Shown here one piece after another: positions 5,938 to 9,920 of a stretch of 9,920 nucleotides of DNA. Position 1 is the stretch's first letter. Every line of letters starts with the position of its first letter. A program made the translations under genes and the position numbers. The notes beneath the pieces are model-generated. The model saw only the letters and a list, made by a program, of their open reading frames with translations. It was not told where the DNA came from and ran no database searches. This DNA is from Holosporales bacterium. GTDB taxonomy: Bacteria; Pseudomonadota; Alphaproteobacteria; RUG11792. The stretch is from NCBI GenBank assembly GCA_031257415.1, contig JAIROR010000069.1, positions 1 to 9,920 of the forward strand. Direction: 5' to 3'.

Positions 5938-7803
5938 ATGAGAAAATTGATTATCGGTTGTATGGTTTGTGCTTGCTGCTGCTACGCGTGTATGGACGCT
6001 GAAGCGTTGATCCCTGACTTGCTTTCTTCGGGAGTAGACAAAACTAAAGAAGTAGGCAAAATTAATGGAGACTGGAAGCCTGGGAAGGGAATCGGAAATA
6101 AAGAGTGGTATTCGTTTTTCTCCTCTGAGTCAAAAGACACAGAACAATGCATAGCAGAGGCCAAAGAAAGCGACAAAAAAGCAGAGGAGTGCTTCAAGAA
6201 AAACAAATGGGTGGTAGTTTCCCTTCCTGGGTTGCTAAATCCCGAGAAGAGGGGACAGAAGAATTTGGAAGAACAACTACTGCAAATCACAGAAAGGCGA
6301 TACAATGTGTTAAGCCTAGAGATAAATCGCCTGCAAAAACAGGTATTGTTTTGTGAAAAATTTATCGAAATTTTGCAACCGATTCTGGAAGAAAAAAATC
6401 TTCAGAAAAAGAAAGCTCTACTTGCTAGGTTTGTAAAAACCTTTGCTGGGGAATTGTCCGAGCTTAAAGAATATGCTAACGAGAAATGTGTCAGACGACT
6501 AGAAGTCCTCCGCGAAAAGGGTGAGGAACAACTTGAAGACAAAAGATCGAAGATGGACGCTTTCCATAGAAATACTGCTGATATGGTGCAGGGATTGAAA
6601 GATACACCAAAAGCAAGGTATGAGAGGAAGTTAAAAGAGCGCCTGGCTTCCGAAACAAGATTTTTAGAACATGAACTAAAAGCTCTTGAAGATCCTAAAA
6701 ACATTGCGTTATTGACAAAAGCTTTGAAAAAAGTTGATAATTTTTCAAACGAGGTTTCAAAACAAAATCCAAATGGCGATGGACGGACTGATTTAGGTTG
6801 GTTGGATAATGACCCTTTTGAAGAAAAAACAATTGCAGAACATGTAAAAGAGTCAGAAGCAGCGAACGAAAAAGCAAAGAAGGCCCTCAAAGAAAATGGA
6901 TTGAAGTCAAAGTTAAAGTTTGACTCTAGTAGTTCAATGGTTCCAACGCCCATATGTCTCAAGAAGGGATTGTTTGAACGGCTGTTTGAAACTAAGAAGG
7001 AACGACAAGATAGGCATGAGCTAGAGGAATTGATCAGACAAGCCGAAGAAAGCGTAAGAATGAACGATGCCATGGAGGCCTTAAGCGTAATGCTTTTTGA
7101 AAAGAATAAATTGCTTAATGAAGAATTATATAAAGCTTTGATGCTTGGTGAAAAGGTGAAAGACTACGAGACGCGGAAGAATCTATTGACTAACTTATTG
7201 GAAACTTTTCTTGGAAGATCGTTTAGTTCTCTCCAAAATGAGGTCGAGCAGTCTAATCTAGTATATAAGGGGTTACTGAAGGACTTATTGAATTCTCCGC
7301 GCTCAAAGGTGAACGAACAGGCAAAAGAAGAAATTGCCCAGTCTAAAAAAGAAGAAATTGTCCAGTCTAAAGAAGAAGAGTTCAACCAGATGATATATGA
7401 GATGAAAGAAGAGATGAGGAAAGAGCTGCAAAGTTATCGTAAGAAACCTAATGAAAGCCGGGAAGGGCCTGATTATAACGAGATAAGTTACTCTATTGAA
7501 TCAGATAACATCAGAAGTATGATCTTAACCGGAGAACTGCCGTCTTCACAGAAGGCTTATAGTGAGTATGGTTTGGGAACTGCGATAAGGGAAGTTACTA
7601 AAAAGCACGCGAACCTGATCCACAAAGATGTGTATAGGGCGTCTTTGGTCGCAATTATAGAGAATAGGACAAATAGCACGAGACGGCTTGTGGACGGTAT
7701 TATTAGTCAGGGGGTTACACTCGGTAAGCTAGATAAGAAGATCTCCCAAATTCAGTCCATTAGGCGGACAATCGAAGAAGTATTGCAAGCGCAAGGATCT
7801 TGA
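5938..7803 (+). CDS. Exported coiled-coil protein with Cys-rich signal peptide, unknown function
   Basis: I do not recognise a family for this 621-residue protein. It begins MRKLIIGCMVCACCCYACMDAEA, a short basic start and a hydrophobic core with six cysteines, reading as a signal peptide with likely cleavage near residue 23. It is not a clear lipobox. Most of the remainder is charged helix: coiled-coil stretches at about 105-270, 355-450 and 457-500, the last with the repeat EEIAQSK-KEEIVQSK-EEE. The final 80 residues are less charged and may be a separate helical domain. Residues about 44-190 and 279-440 resemble each other (IAEAKES against IAEHVKES; KKKALLARFVKTFAG against TRKNLLTNLLETFLG), suggesting an old internal duplication. 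A strong promoter and good ribosome-binding site imply real expression. A surface or secreted role in host interaction is inference from export, coiled coils and lack of recognisable relatives. Confidence 0.82.
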   Translation: MRKLIIGCMVCACCCYACMDAEALIPDLLSSGVDKTKEVGKINGDWKPGKGIGNKEWYSFFSSESKDTEQCIAEAKESDKKAEECFKKNKWVVVSLPGLLNPEKRGQKNLEEQLLQITERRYNVLSLEINRLQKQVLFCEKFIEILQPILEEKNLQKKKALLARFVKTFAGELSELKEYANEKCVRRLEVLREKGEEQLEDKRSKMDAFHRNTADMVQGLKDTPKARYERKLKERLASETRFLEHELKALEDPKNIALLTKALKKVDNFSNEVSKQNPNGDGRTDLGWLDNDPFEEKTIAEHVKESEAANEKAKKALKENGLKSKLKFDSSSSMVPTPICLKKGLFERLFETKKERQDRHELEELIRQAEESVRMNDAMEALSVMLFEKNKLLNEELYKALMLGEKVKDYETRKNLLTNLLETFLGRSFSSLQNEVEQSNLVYKGLLKDLLNSPRSKVNEQAKEEIAQSKKEEIVQSKEEEFNQMIYEMKEEMRKELQSYRKKPNESREGPDYNEISYSIESDNIRSMILTGELPSSQKAYSEYGLGTAIREVTKKHANLIHKDVYRASLVAIIENRTNSTRRLVDGIISQGVTLGKLDKKISQIQSIRRTIEEVLQAQGS

Positions 7804-7833
7804 GGAGAATTATTGTAATTAGTAGATGGCTAT

Positions 7834-7865
7834 AACTAAAGTATACCGCAACTAAAGTATACCGC
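7834..7865. repeat. Perfect 16-bp tandem duplication
   Basis: AACTAAAGTATACCGC occurs at 7834-7849 and again directly at 7850-7865. Each copy contains TATAC; on the minus strand each gives TATACT, a -10-like hexamer. A related stretch, ACTAAAGTAT, appears on the minus strand at the trkA/coiled-coil gene junction (about 2866-2875). Confidence 0.9.
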
Positions 7866-7870
7866 ACTGG

Positions 7871-7933
7871 GGCGCCTTTGATAGTGAACTCAAAAGTCAC
7901 GGACTTTTCCAGAGTTTCTTTTTGGAAGGCGCC
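7871..7933. repeat. Nested hairpin element, possible terminator or mobile palindrome
   Basis: Outer arms GGCGCCTT (7871-7878) and AAGGCGCC (7926-7933) are perfect complements. Inside, AACTC (7887-7891) pairs with GAGTT (7912-7916), and AAAAGTC (7892-7898) pairs with GACTTTT (7902-7908) over a three-base loop. The whole folds into one 63-base structure 67 bases after the coiled-coil gene. A T-rich run follows the inner stem, so it may stop transcription. Its GC-rich ends are also like those of small palindromic repeats. Confidence 0.6.
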
Positions 7934-8119
7934 ACCCCTTAATCGGCTTCGTTTCAATTATTCAGACGTGACCAAATGGGATATACTAAATCAACGAAAG
8001 ATTATGGTTTTTCCCAATTCGGAATCACCACGGCAACCTGTCTCTTCTCTGGCAATCTTTTAGTGTTTGAGTATAGAATGGGGCAAAAAATTTTTCTTGT
8101 ATGAAAATGAATTTGACAA

Positions 8120-8185
8120 TGACGGCCAAATGACGGCCAAATAACGGCCCAATAACGGCCCAATAACGGCCCAATGACGGCCAAA
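8120..8185. repeat. Six 11-bp repeats in two variants
   Basis: TGACGGCCAAA (A) occurs at 8120, 8131 and 8175; TAACGGCCCAA (B) occurs at 8142, 8153 and 8164. The order is A-A-B-B-B-A with no spacers, and each copy matches its variant exactly. The 11-bp period is close to one helical turn, so the conserved ACGGCC core would face the same side of the DNA in every copy. Confidence 0.95.
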
Positions 8186-8309
8186 TGGCATCAGGATAAT
8201 GTTGCTGCTGATAATAGTGGGCGCAAAGACTAAAGGGAATTTTTTTAGCTTCGGTCTTCTCAGATCGTCTTCCAGGTTCCATACCTTGACAATAACGCTG
8301 CCGATATTC

Positions 8310-9500
8310 TCACCTGACAGTGTTTTTGATTGGAGCGACGTTAAGCGCCATTATTCCATGAATAAGATCAACTGCCCTCTTCAATATGTCAACTTGCTGC
8401 TCTGTTTCTATAGGTTCTGATTCAACAAGTATATCTGGCGGGACGCCGTTATTATTTAATTTATTTCCATTTGGAGAGTATAAAAATGAAGTTGTAAGTT
8501 TTATAGCTCCCTTGCCAGGAATCGGTATTATTGTTTGCAGGGACCCCTTGCCATATGATTTTTCTCCAATGATGACGGCGCGCTTGTTCTCCCCAAGGGC
8601 CGCGGCAACGAGCTCGGCTCCGGAAGCTGAATTCTTGTCTATAAGTACTGCAATTGGTTTTCCCTCGAAAATGTCCTCACTTTCAGAATAAACAATCCTT
8701 GATTCATCGATATTCCTTGATTTAAATTCAACAATTCTTGAGCGGGCTGGAAGAAAAAGCTCTGCAACTCCAATGGCCTGCTCGAGAATACCACCGGGAT
8801 TATTCCTGAGATCTATAATAAGCCCTTCAATAAAATTCTTCTTGCATAGATCTTTGACAGCTGCTTTCAAGGAATCCAAAGTATTTTCATTGAAATAACT
8901 GATCTTTATAATTCCTATATCTTCAACGAGGCTGCTCTTCACCGTTTTTAACTGTATGACAGTATTTTTCAGCTCCGCCTCGATCTTCTCATTCTTGTTT
9001 CTAGTGATTGAAATCCTGATCTTGGAATTCGGGAATTCGCCCCCAAGCTTTGAATAAACGTCTTTTGTTGACATCTCGCTTATATCCGCGTCATCTATAT
9101 GGGTGATCATGTCTCCAACCTTCAATCCGGCCTCGAAAGCTGGACTGTCGTCTATCATCGATATTATCTCAATTCCATCCTTCGATTGCTTTATTTCAAC
9201 GCCTATGCCAAGATATGATCCCCGCGCGAGCTTATTGAATGACTCGAATTCTTCGCTATTTATATAAACCGAGTGCTCATCGAGAAAGGCCAGCATCCCA
9301 TTTATTGCCCCCTCCTCGAGCTTCTCCCTCGTAACTTCGTCAGCATAGTTATTGCTTATTTCCTCTATAACTTCTCTTATGAGATTGTTGGTCGTGATAG
9401 AATCTATTGTTAAATAATTGCCGTTTTCAGTATTGGCATCCCTTTTGCACGCAGACAGCATCAGCAGAGGCAGGAAAATCGCCGATCTCACATCATTCAT
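8310..9500 (-). CDS. ctpA: S41 family C-terminal processing protease, lipoprotein
   Basis: CtpA-type proteases cleave C-termini of envelope proteins in the periplasm. From the ATG at 9500 the protein has 396 residues: lipoprotein signal with lipobox LSAC (C18), N-terminal helical region with the family segment LDEHSVYI (about 73-80), PDZ domain (about 97-167), and the S41 core. The catalytic Ser-Lys pair is visible: S293 in NSASGAE and K318 in SYGKGS, with the usual spacing of 25. The NNPGG motif (233-237) and GVPPD near the C-terminus are also typical. The frame continues upstream to a TTG at 9539, but that lies only about five bases from the predicted transcription start, and the lipoprotein signal fits the ATG at 9500 (or 9506). 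A one-basic-residue signal (R5) is short but acceptable. It is convergent with the coiled-coil gene and divergent from tRNA-Thr. Confidence 0.93.
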   Translation of the reverse strand: MNDVRSAIFLPLLMLSACKRDANTENGNYLTIDSITTNNLIREVIEEISNNYADEVTREKLEEGAINGMLAFLDEHSVYINSEEFESFNKLARGSYLGIGVEIKQSKDGIEIISMIDDSPAFEAGLKVGDMITHIDDADISEMSTKDVYSKLGGEFPNSKIRISITRNKNEKIEAELKNTVIQLKTVKSSLVEDIGIIKISYFNENTLDSLKAAVKDLCKKNFIEGLIIDLRNNPGGILEQAIGVAELFLPARSRIVEFKSRNIDESRIVYSESEDIFEGKPIAVLIDKNSASGAELVAAALGENKRAVIIGEKSYGKGSLQTIIPIPGKGAIKLTTSFLYSPNGNKLNNNGVPPDILVESEPIETEQQVDILKRAVDLIHGIMALNVAPIKNTVR

Positions 9501-9529
9501 ATCCATCAGATCTACGAAATCTTGTAACA

Positions 9530-9567
9530 ACCTCAACAACGCTATTGAAAAATATATACGTTGAGGT
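9530..9567. repeat. 8-bp inverted repeat across the divergent promoters
   Basis: ACCTCAAC (9530-9537) is the exact reverse complement of GTTGAGGT (9560-9567), with 22 bases between them and centres 30 bp apart. One arm lies in the spacer of the tRNA promoter and touches its -10; the other is in the ctpA leader. It could be an operator for a dimeric regulator or chance. Confidence 0.35.
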
Positions 9568-9572
9568 ATAAT
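9545..9572 (+). promoter_or_regulatory. Sigma-70 promoter of tRNA-Thr
   Basis: TTGAAA (9545-9550) and a perfect TATAAT (9567-9572) with a 16-bp spacer lie just upstream of the tRNA. The start would be near 9579, leaving a leader of roughly ten bases. Confidence 0.75.
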
Positions 9573-9580
9573 TTTGTCAA
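9551..9580 (-). promoter_or_regulatory. Sigma-70 promoter of ctpA
   Basis: On the minus strand there is a perfect TTGACA (9575-9580) and TATATT (9551-9556) at 18 bp, or TATATA (9553-9558) at 16 bp. Transcription would begin near 9544, about 44 bases before the ATG at 9500. It overlaps the tRNA promoter on the other strand. Confidence 0.65.
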
Positions 9581-9588
9581 TATGATAT

Positions 9589-9664
<76 letters not shown>

Positions 9665-9920
9665 CTTTATAGTATAATTAATATGGGGGTGGTTTTTAAA
9701 AATTGTCTTAAAAAAGAGTTAAATTAAGGTATAGTTTGGAATAAGGAAATAACAATGAATAAATAATTTTCATGCGCCCTTAGCGCAAAACGATCTTCAT
9801 ACCAACGACTTCGGCCCTGTTAAGGAAATATTAAGGAATTAGTGTTGCCGCCGCTGGATTTCAGTCTTGTGGGGCAAATTTTTTCCCCCAAATCCAGCGC
9901 CAAAAATAATCAGCAAAACC
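9665..9920. other. Non-coding AT-rich spacer to the window edge
   Basis: No gene is visible. It holds a direct repeat of TTAAGGAA (9820-9827 and 9831-9838, 11 bp apart) and a long nested inverted repeat at 9852-9899. It may be the upstream region of a gene beyond the window. Confidence 0.5.
9852..9899. repeat. 48-bp nested inverted repeat with 10-bp perfect arms
   Basis: CGCTGGATTT (9852-9861) is exactly complementary to AAATCCAGCG (9890-9899). Inside, TGGGG and CCCC(C)A form a second stem around an A/T-rich loop. No T-run follows on the plus strand, so it is not a standard terminator in that direction. It could be a structured leader, a bidirectional terminator or a small palindromic element. 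Confidence 0.7.

Larger units (their letters stand above)
7804..8309. other. Repeat-rich non-coding spacer (506 bases)
   Basis: This lies between the convergent ends of the second coiled-coil gene and ctpA. It contains a 16-bp tandem duplication (7834-7865), a nested hairpin (7871-7933) and six 11-bp repeats (8120-8185). Short open frames cross it on the minus strand (8002-8184, 8025-8282), but part of each is just the repeat array translated, with no ribosome-binding site or known family. I see no gene here. Confidence 0.65.

Noticed and set aside
6402..7073. 223-codon minus-strand frame
   Set aside because: It lies wholly antisense to the second coiled-coil gene and is Ser/Phe-rich, the usual shadow of a Lys/Glu-rich gene.
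8120..8185. 11-bp array as a CRISPR or plasmid iterons
   Set aside because: There are no spacers between units, which rules out CRISPR; plasmid iterons are usually longer and lie beside a rep gene, and none is here.
8002..8282. Two small minus-strand frames (8002-8184 and 8025-8282)
   Set aside because: Part of each is the 11-bp array read as codons, giving WAVIGPL-like repeats; no start signal or family supports them.
9501..9539. TTG start at 9539 for ctpA
   Set aside because: It lies almost at the predicted transcription start, and the lipoprotein signal fits ATG 9500 or 9506 better.

Overview
The window looks like AT-rich chromosomal DNA from an alphaproteobacterium, and the gene content suggests a host-associated lineage (Rickettsiales- or Holosporales-like). 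This assignment is an inference. It rests on the alphaproteobacterial form of DksA, in which two of the four zinc cysteines are replaced, on the MORN-repeat protein, and on two large exported coiled-coil proteins with no recognisable family, set among compact housekeeping genes.

Layout from left to right: the 3' part of a MORN-repeat gene (1-587, +, its start lies outside the window); a 415-base non-coding stretch with an inverted repeat, a terminator-like hairpin and a 12-bp tandem repeat; an exported glutamine/glutamate-rich coiled-coil protein (1003-2817, -); trkA (2878-4251, -), the NAD-binding regulator of potassium uptake; divergently, dksA (4521-4928, +) overlapping era (4921-5817, +), a transcription regulator coupled to a ribosome-assembly GTPase; a second large exported coiled-coil protein (5938-7803, +) with a strong sigma-70 promoter; a 506-base repeat-rich spacer; a lipoprotein S41/CtpA protease (8310-9500, -); tRNA-Thr(CGT) (9589-9664, +), whose promoter overlaps the ctpA promoter; and a final spacer with a long nested inverted repeat.

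The core genes (trkA, dksA, era, ctpA, tRNA-Thr) are ordinary and intact. The accessory material is what stands out: two unrelated-looking secreted coiled-coil proteins flank the trkA/dksA/era block, and repeats are present at several scales. These include 69-bp MORN repeats, nested 24-bp and 90-bp repeats, an 11-bp array in two alternating variants and in helical phase, a 16-bp duplication, and two nested hairpin elements. No CRISPR array, transposase, toxin-antitoxin pair or recognisable defence system is visible. The best candidates for undescribed biology are the two exported coiled-coil proteins (possible surface or host-interaction proteins) and the structured non-coding elements between 7804 and 8309.
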